Assembly: GCA_022575985.1 (NCBI GenBank)
Contig: JAKSXM010000007.1
Span: forward strand, 51,180,501-51,244,500
Reading direction: 5' to 3'
From: Anagrus nilaparvatae
Taxonomy: Eukaryota > Arthropoda > Insecta > Hymenoptera > Mymaridae
Length of the DNA stretch: 64,000 nt
The notes under the pieces: generated by a model
What the model was told of the DNA's origin: nothing
Seen by the model: the letters and a program-made list of their open reading frames with translations, nothing else
Database searches by the model: none
Shown: piece by piece, positions 25,156 to 36,684 of the stretch
Layout of the letters: each line of letters opens with the position of its first letter
How positions within the stretch are numbered: position 1 is the first letter of the stretch
Made by a program: the position numbers and the translations under genes

Positions 25156-27554
25156 TTTAAATTTCATATGAATTAAGAGAAAAAGGTTAAACCATGATAA
25201 ATATGTTCAAATGCGTTAAATTTAATATGATGAAACGTTTGTGTAAAAAGTATTGAAAAAATGTGCATCCTTATAGAGCTTTGTTAATATATGTTAATAT
25301 CTATAAATTTAAAATATACACCAATAAAACAAATCTAAAACTAAAATGAATTTTTATTTTAATTTCTGATTGTCTGATACTTATGAGTATGCTTAAATGG
25401 GCAGGTTCAGCTGAAAATGTCTGAAAAAAAATTAAATTTTTTTAAATTAAAACATGATTTATTTTGTGTCTGAATTCTAAGTAAAAAAATTCGGTATAAT
25501 ATTTTGGCTCGTATTTTGGCTTGAGTTTTAGTTCGCAATCGTTATTAAATAATGCCTATGAAAGGTACTAAGAATTAAAAAAAATTTAATAATTATTTCT
25601 ATCAATAAACTACAAGGCTAAAATGTAAATTATAAATTACAATTAATTACCAGAATGGCCCAAAATTTGATCTTTTTCACGAAACACGAAATTTCGTGAA
25701 TCACGAAATTTTTAGGGCTTCAATTTATAAAAACTTTTTCCCAGATAATGGCCAGATTTTATGCGGAAATTCGGGGGGGGGGGAGGTTATCAATTGATTT
25801 TATTTGGCTATTTCAAAATTTAAACCACTACTAGATATAGCTTGAGCCAAATTTTAAATTATTTTTTTTAAAAAGGTACATGGGATTATGTATAATGATT
25901 TCGTACAAAATATTTATGAATGCAACATCCCGAATATTTTCGGGTGTCAAATACAACTACTTTTTTCCAGGTGGAATCGGAAGGAAATATTAATTTTTCT
26001 CTAGTCTCTAGGAATAATCCCGGAAGCCTAGTAGAAATGCAAATTAATAACAGAAATTATATAATAAAAAATGTAAAAAACGATTTTTCCAGCAAAAAAA
26101 ATTAACGCTTTGATCTTGTTAGACACTTCAAAATATCTTAAAATTAGACCCGTTCGGGTCTTAACAAGATCAAAACGTTAATAATTAAAAAAAAAATTTT
26201 TTTTGTTTTGGAAAAATCGTTTTTTACATTAAGTACCTATTAATATCTTTTTAAAATCTGCTATAATTGTTTGAAAAATACATTAAAATAAATTTTGTAA
26301 TTGTAAGATCCTAATTGACTAGTCCAGTTGGGTACCTGAAAGGGGATAGGGAATAATTAAATTTTTGAAATATAAAAATGGTAAAATATGTTCAGTAAAT
26401 AAAAGTTTATTTATGCATACACTCATTAATTTGTCCTACATTAGGCTTAAATGTATTTTATATAAAACGTATATAAATCACAATTTATAAAATATATATT
26501 TATATATATATTTGTTTACAATTACAATAAATATACATTAGCTTGTCACTTATTTTAAAAAAGTTGGATAGAGTCTCTCTAACAAAAAAAATTAAGATCT
26601 CCAACTTTTATTTTGTGATCGATGCTTAATTTTACTTGTTAACCAAAAACAACTTTTTTAAAATAACTGCCAAGCTAATATACATATAAATTGTAGAAGA
26701 TATATAAGAAATAAATCATAAACAATAATATGGCTTGGAATAAAAATTGATATAAAAAATGTGAAATTGTACAATTTTTCAATGTAATATAATAAAAATA
26801 ATAATCTTGCCATAATATAATTATAAGAAATACAAAAAAAAATGTTGTTTTTAACAATTGTTAAAAATTGTTATCCATGCTTTTACATAATCTTATGAAC
26901 CTATTATATATTTATACGTAAATAATTATAAAATTAAATAATAAAAAAAATAAACACGATTATTTATTTATTTTTTCGCTATATATATATAGAAATAAAG
27001 AAAAAATCATGCCTTATAGTTTTATAAATATAAAGCATTTTTTTTTTATAATTTTTGTCTAAATGAAATAATAATACATTATTACATACCGCACAACAAA
27101 TATTTATATATAAAATAAAAAAAAAATTATTAAATTTATTAATTTTTTTTTTCTTTTTCCATTTTTTTATATGAAAAATTTTAATTTTGACGAATTTTAA
27201 AAAAAGTTATACTTAATAATATTAATTAAATTTTTTATAAATTTAAAAAAAATTTTATATGTTTACAATTTTCAAAATGGATTTTATAAAAGTTTTATAT
27301 TAGTAAAGCTTTTGCTTTTGAATGAATAAAAAATTTATTTTTCTTAAATGTGTTTTTCGTCGTTCTTTAAACATTACTTATTTTTTTATTAACTTTTAAT
27401 ATTTTGAATAAAATATCATATTTTTTCTTCTTTACTTTTTCCCCATTTTTTATATACTTCTATATATTTTTAATTTTTTTATTTTCTTTTTTAATACAAA
27501 ATATTTTTACTCAAATTTATATTGGCAAAAAAAATATTACTTTATCTCACGATA
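25156..27554. other. Spacer between SCYL2-side repeats and the zinc-finger gene
   Basis: No gene was recognised. It contains a poly-G tract in TTCGGGGGGGGGGGAGG (near 25770), nested ACGAAATTTCGTGAATCACG palindromic motifs (near 25685), a hairpin element at 26071-26229, and long T/A-rich runs at 26900-27550. The latter probably include the 3' UTR of the minus-strand zinc-finger gene. Confidence 0.5.
26071..26229. repeat. 159-bp hairpin with GACCCG-TT-CGGGTC apex
   Basis: The left arm (ATGTAAAAAACGATTTTTCC, then AACGCTTTGATCTTGTTA) is mirrored on the right (TTAACAAGATCAAAACGTTA, then GGAAAAATCG and TTTTTTACAT). A GC-rich mini-hairpin GACCCGTTCGGGTC (26147-26160) lies toward the right of the centre. 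No coding capacity. It could be a small MITE. Confidence 0.6.
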
Positions 27555-29246
27555 TTAAGATGGCATCATATATCTTGTATTTTGTGGCAATATTTCACTC
27601 ATATTAACAGCTTGCTGTTGAAGTGAACTTCCATCTTTAGCTAAGAAAGCTGAAAATGTTTGCATTATATTTGATTCTTTTTGCAAACTTTGTAATTGAT
27701 GCAATATTTCTGTATTACCAGCTTTCAAAAGATTATTATCCCTTAAAAAAGAATTTATATCTTGCCTAGAAAGTGAGGAAGTACTATTATCGTGAGCTTT
27801 TTCTGACATATTACTATAATCTTTATTAGCGTCAACAAATATAACTTCTTTCTTAACTTTTGTTTTTTTAATACCTAAATGCGTTTGAGCGTGTTTATTT
27901 AAATGATCCTTCCGAGAGAAGGCTTTTTGACAAACGGTACATGTGAAATTCTTGTCACCCGAATGAATAACATAATGTCTTGTCAAATGTTCGTTTCTTT
28001 TGAATGATTTTGGACAAGCTGGACATTTGAAAGGTCTTTCATCAGAATGACCACGCATATGTTGATCTAAATGTTCTTTTCTCTTCAGCATTGCTCCGCA
28101 CTCTTTGCACTGATATTTTCTTTCCTGAAAGTTTTAAAAATTATATACTTTGAAATTTGCTATTATAATAATTTTTATTACCTGTATGTGAATTTGAAGA
28201 TGTTGCTCTATGTCTGATTTTTGTGCAAAGGCTAGACTGCATTCAGGACAGCAATACAAGGTCGAACCATCTAAAGCAATTGTGATTTTTATTTCTCCAG
28301 TTTTTGCTCGAAATTTCATTTTTTTTTCTGGTTTTGAAACTTCAGCTTGTGTACTATCTTCATTTTTTTTTGACTGACTTGGTTCTACACTACTATGTGC
28401 TTCAGGCTGTTCCTCTATGTGAACATTTACGTCACTTGGATTTAAAGTCATCATAGCATTATCAGAATTTAAAAATTGATTTTCTGAATTCTTAAATGTT
28501 GGAACATTAGGAATGTTTAATATGCTGTTTTGAATCTGTTCAGTTTTTTCTTCTTCCATGATTTTATCTTTTTTGGATTGTTCATTTTGAATTTTTATTA
28601 ACTGCTGTAACGTTAATGGAAGAACAGATGCTGATGATTGCAACTTTTGAATATATTCTGCCATAACGACACTTTGTTGTTCAAGAGATTGTGAATTCAC
28701 CTAAAAATCAAGTAAGTATTTATTTTGCATTTCAAATGTTTTTTTTTTCCCTTACCGTACTGCAATTTTGATTTTGACTTTTGTTATTGGGTGAATTTCT
28801 ATCTTCTTCTGAAGCTTGCATATACGCACTTGATAGGGTTTTCATTGATACATTTTGTGATTGAGCATTCAAAACAGCTGTTGTCTGACTGAATGTAGAT
28901 GGAATGTTTAAAGGGGCTTGAATTCCTTGTTTTTCACAAAGTTGTATTAAAGTATTCGGATCCGGCCACGTTAATAGCGGATTTGAGTATTTTGGAGGAG
29001 AGTTAACCTGTAAAATTAATAAATTTATTTATGCAAAAAAATATGTTAAACGCAAAAAAAAAAACAAATTCTTACCAATGTTTGTTTGGAACTATTGGAT
29101 TCGGCGGCAGTTGTGTAAACACTGTTTTGCGTTATTTGTAGATGCTCATTATTTGTATTAGATACATAATCAGACGTGGTACTTGCAGTTATATCGCTAA
29201 ATTGCGGTAATAAATTTTGCGGGATACTTTGATCCGAAAAATTCAT
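27555..29246 (-). CDS. C2H2 zinc-finger protein, four fingers, unknown orthology
   Basis: Predicted nuclear DNA-binding protein of 503 residues. Exons, 5' to 3': 29246-29076, 29007-28756, 28700-28182 and 28124-27555, all introns in phase 0. The N-terminal 290 residues are Gln/Ser/Asn-rich with no domain I recognise. Four C2H2 fingers follow: CPECSLAFAQKSDIEQHLQI (about 293-313), CKECGAMLKRKEHLDQHMRG (about 320-340), CPACPKSFKRNEHLTRHYVI (about 348-368) and CTVCQKAFSRKDHLNKHAQT (about 376-396). The Lys/Arg-Glu/Asp-His-Leu helices of fingers 2-4 resemble each other and would favour similar triplets. A basic stretch (KKTKVKKEV) after the last finger could be a nuclear signal. The start chosen has context ACAAAATGA. 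In-frame ATGs 18 and 24 bp upstream are possible alternatives. I cannot assign a gene name. Confidence 0.85.
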
Positions 29247-29270
29247 TTTGTCTTTCAGGAACATTAACAA

Positions 29271-30107
29271 TTATTTATAATATAATACCGGAGCTCTTTT
29301 TATCATAAATTATTTTTGATAACCTTTTTTTTAAAGCATTATTATTCTGTGTAAACTTGCCCTATTAGACTCCAATTTAAAATTTGCTTTAAAACAGATT
29401 TTGAGAGTTTTGTATTTACTAATTTGATAATTATTAAAGATATTGAACAACTGCATAACTTATTTTATTGGCACATTTTTTTTATAATAATTGTAATTAA
29501 AAAATTATTCACAGCGTTGCATTATTAAACAAGCGTCCAAGCGGGGTCTCTATTTTTTTTTTACAGTAATAAAAATGACCACAGTCAGCTCTAGCGCGCG
29601 TGCGTTAAGCGACCAATCCATGACACTCGCATTTTATTTACTTGAGAAAGAGGGAAATTTTAAATATATAAATAAAATAATTTTTTAAAATTCAATTCAA
29701 ATAAAAATAAAAGTATAATTGTATTGTATATGTACTTTTCATGTTTTTTTCTGATTTAAAACATAATTTAAAGAAAAATAAATTCAACGTAAATTTTTGT
29801 TTTATTGAGTATAGCATTGTTATATATTGTTATATTTTTTTGTATTTGTAATATTTCGGTGTTATATTTCTTTTTTAATTCTAAGTTTTTTTTTTTAAGG
29901 ATATTCATATTTTAAATTAATTTTTGTTATCCAATGATTATATTTCAAGGTAAAGTTTGTATAAATCAAAATTTTATTTAAAATAAAAACTTATATTTTA
30001 ATAAAATTAATAAATTTAATTATACATTATATACATTTTGTTTACAATTTTTCATAAAAAAGTTTGTTGCAAAAAATATGCTTTTAAATTTTATTTGATA
30101 AATTTAT
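29271..30107. promoter_or_regulatory. Upstream region of the zinc-finger gene
   Basis: This spacer lies between the zinc-finger start and the end of UTP4. A locally GC-richer block (AGCTCTAGCGCGCGTGCGTT, then AAGCGACCAATCC) at about 29587-29620 stands out in an otherwise AT-only region and is a reasonable promoter candidate. The remaining sequence to 30107 is AT-rich and probably includes the UTP4 3' UTR. Confidence 0.4.
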
Positions 30108-32377
30108 TTATATTCCAAAGCATTTTTGCTTTAACGTGGGTGGTAATTTTTCAATTAATGAAGTTGGGTTAACTTCAACAGCTACCATTTCTGAATTATT
30201 TAGCCAAGCCAAATGAACTAAATGCTAAAAATAAAAACATAATATAAGTAATTTTTTTTTTTAAACAAATGTAACTAATTAATTAAATATAAAATACCTT
30301 GTATTTTTTAATAACTTTAAATGTATGTTGATTTAATGAGCCTGATCCTGTACTACTATCTTCTCTCAAATCACCATTTTCTAATTTAGCTATTTTTGTA
30401 TTTAAATTTGGAAAATCAGCATTTTTATTAATAACAAAAACAGTTGTATCGTCGTGTAAAAGTATTATATTTTCATTATTTGAATCAAACATTATATTAA
30501 TTATTGGAAAAGGTCTTACTAGCCACTGTGTAGGTAAATGACTTTGTAGATTTTCTGAAAAATCTGTATACCTACGTTTTGCAATGCTATATTCAATAAT
30601 CTATTAAAAAAATATAGAATAATTTATAATATTTGATATTTTAAATCATTTTATTAAAATACTATAAAATACAAACCTTGTGATCTGAATAAACAACTAC
30701 TAAATTATTTGTATCAGCCTGAACTGATAGAGCTGTAGGAGGGCAGCTATATTTAGGTAAACACCAAGATTCAATTTTTTTTGATTGAAAATCACAGTCT
30801 ATATTGTAAATAGCAATACGTCCTTCAAAATCAGAACAAATTAAGTATTTACTATCTGGAGAGAAAGATATTAAACCAATTTGACTAATGCTTTCTTTTC
30901 GAGTCTTGAATGAACCATGTAACCTCAAGCATTTTTTTGTCACTGTATATAAGGTTACAACATTTTCATTGTCTTCGTTATTTACTGTCGCAAGAATTTT
31001 ACTGTCAGAATTGAAAATCATTTTATGAATTCTTTTTTGAGTTATTTCATTGTCCATTCTGGAAAGTTCAGGCTCTCCATTATAAATATTAAAATTAAAT
31101 ACTCGCACATGACAATCTGTTGAGTAAATAATTATTTTTGAATTTGAACTAATAGCAGCGGATAAAATACTTTCATCATTTTTTGTTTTAAGTAATAACA
31201 ATTTAGTTGGCACTTCATCTAAATTGTACAGTCTTCCATTTTCTACAATATCGTTATTATTATAAGATCCGAGTTTCCATAACTCTAAATAATTGTGATA
31301 ACGTAACATTATGCATTTTGAGTCTTTACACACAAAAACACTTGGGGATTGAATTAATGGAGGATACTTAACAAGTGTTTTAGGAGGATAACTAGAATAC
31401 GCTAAATAACCATCAACACCAGCTGAATATAATTTATTTTCTGCCTCTAAAAGAGTTCTAACATCATGGACATGCAACCTTCTTTCAATACCTCTAACCC
31501 ATTGTGTTCTTCCAGTTGACTTTACAACCACTTTTGAAAAAGTTCTTATAACTGGATCAACACCAGCACAATAAATTGTATTCATATCATTAGACAAACA
31601 TACAGTTAGAATATCTGCAGTATGACTTTCATGACTTTCAACAAGAGTACCAGTATTTGGATCCCAAACAGATAAAATTCCTCGTGAATCACCGGAAACA
31701 ATCATATTTTCACTTGTTACAGCTAAACACCAGACTATTGTTTCTTTTTTAGCCTCTTTTCTAGATGTAATCATTTTGTGAATAGCATTACCGGTTGTTG
31801 CATTCCATACTCTTACTGCATCTGCAGATCCAGTAAAAATCAATTTGCCCGTTACATCCCATTTCATGCATAAAATGCGGCCTTTTTGTTTATCAAAAAT
31901 TTTTTCATACAACAAAGATTCTTCTGTTATAAAAAATGTATTAATATAACCATCTTCGGTACCTATTGCAAGGCGAGTTTTATCATGATTTACATCCATA
32001 CACCAAGCAGTACCACCAGTAACAGAAACTTCTTTTTTAATTTTTAAAGTTTGCAAATCATATTCTGCAATCATTCCTGTGAATCCACAAGAAAAAAGTC
32101 TTGGTCCAATCCATAATAAAGCTTCAATTGAATTATCAGCTTGACCAACAATTGTTGATTCTATAAAAGGAACATTAACTATGTTCCAAATTTCAATAGA
32201 ATTATCATTTCTAAAAATTAAAATATATTCGCAGGTTATTTGTACACAAATAATAGAAAATAATAATACTAACCTAGCAAGAGCTAATTTTTTTAATGTT
32301 GGCTCATAGGACATAGAAGTTACTGATTTTGGTTCTAAATTATAAAACCTTACATTATGGATTTTACAAGAAGACAT
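30108..32377 (-). CDS. UTP4: UTP4 (cirhin), WD40 subunit of the t-UTP/UtpA complex
   Basis: Nucleolar WD40 protein of the small-subunit processome (UtpA/t-UTP). It is required for pre-18S rRNA processing and for coupling to rDNA transcription. Exons, 5' to 3': 32377-32274, 32210-30677, 30600-30298 and 30224-30108, totalling 685 residues, essentially the human length (686). The N-terminus MSSCKIHNVRFYNLEP corresponds to human MGEFKVHRVRFFNYVP. Further family blocks are RLFSCGFTGMIAEYDLQTL, FDKQKGRILCMKWD, TGNAIHKMI, QWVRG followed by HVHDVRTL, and NYLELWKLG, with LSVQADTNNLVVVYSDHKV near residue 540. These are repeated WD40 blades over most of the length, probably two propellers. Intron 1 is only 63 bp, a multiple of three, and has no in-frame stop, so retention would insert 21 residues. 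The C-terminal exon ends KQKCFGI. Confidence 0.94.
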
Positions 32378-35300
32378 TTTAAAAATCTTTAATCAAAATT
32401 TAAATTTTGTCATAGTTTAAAAAAATTATACACGTGTTTCGGTATTTTACTCCAAAACAGACCTACTTGTATCTGATGTTTTACCAGCTGTTGGTAAGGA
32501 ATGACGACTAAAACGGCGGGTAATATTTAAAACGTACGTACTTTTATTTTACAAACAATAATATAAATATAAAGCCAATTTTATTATAAATATATGTATT
32601 TTGATAACCCAATTCTGACTTCGATTTATAATTATTAAATAATTATGCATTCGTAATTTGCTAAAATTTCATTTGTTAAAATATGAACAAAAAAGTATTT
32701 AGATATCTTCTTTAAAATCAATCAAATCTTTATTTTTTTTTCTCCAGAATTTACAGAGGAAAAAAATTGTAATATTTTCGATACTTTTTTCTTAAATTTT
32801 TATTATCAGGATTTTTATTAAGACAAAAAATTAAACAAAATAAAGACAGCATTATATATATTTTCGTTATAATATAATTAATTAATTGTTTCCCTATTTT
32901 CGAGGCTCTTTTCTTCTCAATTTTCTTAAAAAGGATCTTTTCACCAAATTAAAGAATTTAAATAATATCACATTAATTTAATAAATAAATTAAAAAAGAT
33001 AAACAATTTTACGACTTGTAAAAGATTGGAAATATTAGATTAGATTATATTTGGATATAATCTGCTATAAGCAGATGAAAATAAGTTGAATAGTAACATA
33101 GATAATAATTATATTAATTTCCGTAAATCAATATAAAAATATTTCAGAAATAGATGTTACTACTCGTGGCAATTTTACTTATAGGGGCTTGAAAAACATT
33201 AAAAATCTATCAAATTTAACATTTTTATTATCAAAAATGACAAAATGCGAATCGATGCAAATTATTTGACATTGTATTGAACTTAAAAAATTAAAAAAAA
33301 ATCTGTTTTCAAGCCTTTATGGAATTAAATTATGAATTTTTTTTAATATGATAAATAATAAAAAAGCTTAACGTAAAGATAAAAATATTTTAAAAATTGT
33401 TAAAACTGCTAAGCGAGGTAAACTTTACCATGATCTCTTAAAATCTCTTAAAGATCAAAGAAATTACGGTGGGTGCATATTTCTTATATATATTAAAACA
33501 TGTTTTCAAGAAAAATGATTATTCTGATAATAATGAAAAAAATAATAATTAAAATGTCAATTATACTACAGTTCTTAGATTCTCATTAGCAAATGAAAAA
33601 GATAAATAAATTAAGCGGGTTCAGGTTTTTTTACAAACATTTTTAAAATTATGTTCGGGTAGGCCTACTCAACAATATTTTAAATTTTCATACCAGAGAC
33701 AATGAAAATTTAAGTGAGTTGTTCTTTGAGTTAATTGATTAATACTTACTTGATGTATTTTAAACAATATAATTATGAAATATCCAGACTGATGGATAAT
33801 TTTTTTTCTCCTAGGATCTTTAAGGAATTGAGAAGGAAATATAAAATAAAAAATCATTAACAAAATTTTTGTTTAAAATTATTTATTTTTTATTAAAAAA
33901 TATATATCCTCTGAAAAAAATAATACATTTTGTTGAACTATCCTTGCTGCAACACCTATAGAAGAAACAAAAAGGAAAATTCTTAGGCTTCCTTTATTTA
34001 TACTTACCAAATAAAAATTTTTCAATTTCTAATAATAGTAACTAACTAGTTATAAAAACATTTGGAATCATTAAAGTAACTCTTAAATGGGTAAAATTTG
34101 TTATGCAATTTTTGAAATTTACACTAAATCCTCACTATAGCACCTCTTGTTCAAAATGTATTAATTTTAAAAAAATAATAATCATTATTGAATTTTGATT
34201 GAACTAATTCACAAATTTTAATAAGAAATTTAATTTACTTCATTTTAACTTTTTTTAAAAAAAAAATATTCTAATTTTCATTAGAAAAATCGCAACAAAC
34301 AAAACTTTATCAAAGGCACAAAAGAAACCACAATCACCCACAAACACTAATTTACTTTGAGATGAATTAATAAATTATTGAGTATAAAAAAATCATATTA
34401 AATAATATTGTTATTGTCAACTTCTTTAATCGGGGAAATAATTTTGTTCAATTGGCAGTTTAAATAAATTTTTTTTTTCAAGGACACTAAATAATATGAA
34501 CACAAGCACAATATAAATAAAAACACTTAAATCAACACTGCCAATTTAATGACAAAAAAACTTTCATTCGTATGATTTAACTATATTACTTAAAGAATAA
34601 GAAATATTTAAGTATTCAGAAGCCACAGGCACTAATTAATATTTTTGAAGATAAAAAAGGAATAATACAAAAAAATTTTATAACAAAAAACTAGTAAAAA
34701 ATTATCACAGCACCTTTTTTTATCACAATTTCACTTAAATTTTAAATAAATTGGAAACTTTAAACAACATAAGTAAAAATTTTTACAAGAGCCTGTTTTT
34801 TTTGTCTTAAAACATGCATTTCTATTAATAGTAATTTCAGGGATTTAAAAAAGGATTTTTTAATAATTTTCATTGCACCCTATAAATATGAACTCATGTA
34901 ACTTCAAACTTTTGCAGGTTTTAAATATTAAGAAAAAAAACACAATATTTCAATCTGCATCTATTTTTTTTTTTTAATTATTATAATCACCAAATTACAC
35001 TTTAAACCACCACTATGCACCAATAATTTCATCATTCAAAAAGTGTACATCATTAGCTAAAAAAATTTCCAATGAATCTTTTTTTCTTGATATACATTAG
35101 TATATTTAGAAAAAAAATTTTTGTTGGAAAAAATTAGCTATAACGCACACAATTTGTGAGATCAAAAAAACACATACTTTTGCTTATATCACTATACACA
35201 AACTTTTTGAAAATATTTTGTTATCACAAAATCACTGTTTTTTTACTTAACATAAATTTTTTTTTTGTTTTTTAAATAAACAAATGAAGCTGAATAATTT

Positions 35301-36684
35301 TTCAGTCATTTAACTATTTTCTTAAATTTAAAAAAAAGTACTTTCCAAAAAATTGAATTTAACCTGTGAAAATTAATTTCACCTTGAAAAACCTCACAAA
35401 TTCTTTTTTTCACACTATTTTTTAAATTTAAATACAAATATGAAAAAAAAAAAGAAAAAAAAATATACAAAAATCACTTAAAATCACTTTAAAATTGATA
35501 CGAGTCACAATTATTAATAAGTTTTCTTAATATTAAAGTATTTTTGTTAATTTCAATCTGTACAGTTTTTTTATCTCCTATATAATCCCAGTACTTTCAC
35601 ATTATTTCTTTATCAAAAAATTAATTATCAAAACTTTCAATAAAGAAAAAAATAACAAAAAGTATTGCAAATAAATTTATCTTTATCAAATATCAAGTTG
35701 TGTGTTCAACAACTATATAAAAAAATGGTTCCTCACATTGAGGAACCAAAAAATATATTCATTTAATTTGAATTTTATGTATAATAAAAAAATGTCCTTA
35801 AATATGGCAAAATTTTTGCATAATTTTCTTATGCAAATAAATATTCAAATGCTTTTATTTCATAAATATTTGATCGAAAAAATAATGAAACAAAAAATGT
35901 GAAAGAACTGTGCACAAATTATTATGAAAAAATATTTTATAATACAAATATATATAAGCCTACCTATATAAAAAAGAAAAAAAAATTTACAACTTACAAA
36001 AATAATGGCAATAATCATTAATTTTTTTTGCATAAATTTGTCAATATGATAAATTTTTTAAATTGCTGTTTTACTTTAAATTGAAGTTATTATTTTTAAT
36101 ACTTTCGTTGATAATATAAAATCTCTTTTGTTAAGAAAAAAAATCTTACATATTTAAATAAAAAAAAAAAAACCTGGCATTTATTCATTTTTACATACAT
36201 TCATATATATATATATGTATACACAAACAATCCTTTTTTACCAGTATACAAAAAAAAAATTTTTAAACAGCAATTTAAGCAAATATTGTTTTAATATTAA
36301 AAAATTCATTACCTTAATCAGTTCTCAAAAAAAAAAAAAAAAAACAAAAAAAAAATAAATAAATAAAAATAAAAAAAGTAGATATAAATCTTTTTGTGTG
36401 TATAATTATAATAATAAGTTTTTTTTTTGCAATTAATGCAATTTATAAAAATATATGTCAAATTTTTAGGCTTAAAAAAATTCTTATAATTAAATGTCTA
36501 CGGTATATACTTATTTTTATCATGATTAAACTTTTAAAAGTTCCGCAACTTTTATTTTTATTTTTATCTGATTCTAAGACTATGATATTTTATTGCTGAA
36601 TAAAATTTTGATTTGAAAACAATGAAAATTTTAATATTTAAAAAGCCTTAGAGATAATAATTCATGCAATCATTACAAGTTAAA
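32378..36684. other. 4.3-kb gene-free AT-rich spacer
   Basis: No supportable gene. The sequence is extremely AT-rich with long A and T homopolymers. The right part probably holds the 3' UTR of spenito, which is transcribed right to left. A hairpin GGTTCCTCACATTGAGGAAC(C) lies at 35727-35747. An A-rich microsatellite-like stretch lies at about 36328-36378. UTP4 promoter sequence should lie just right of 32377. Confidence 0.5.
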
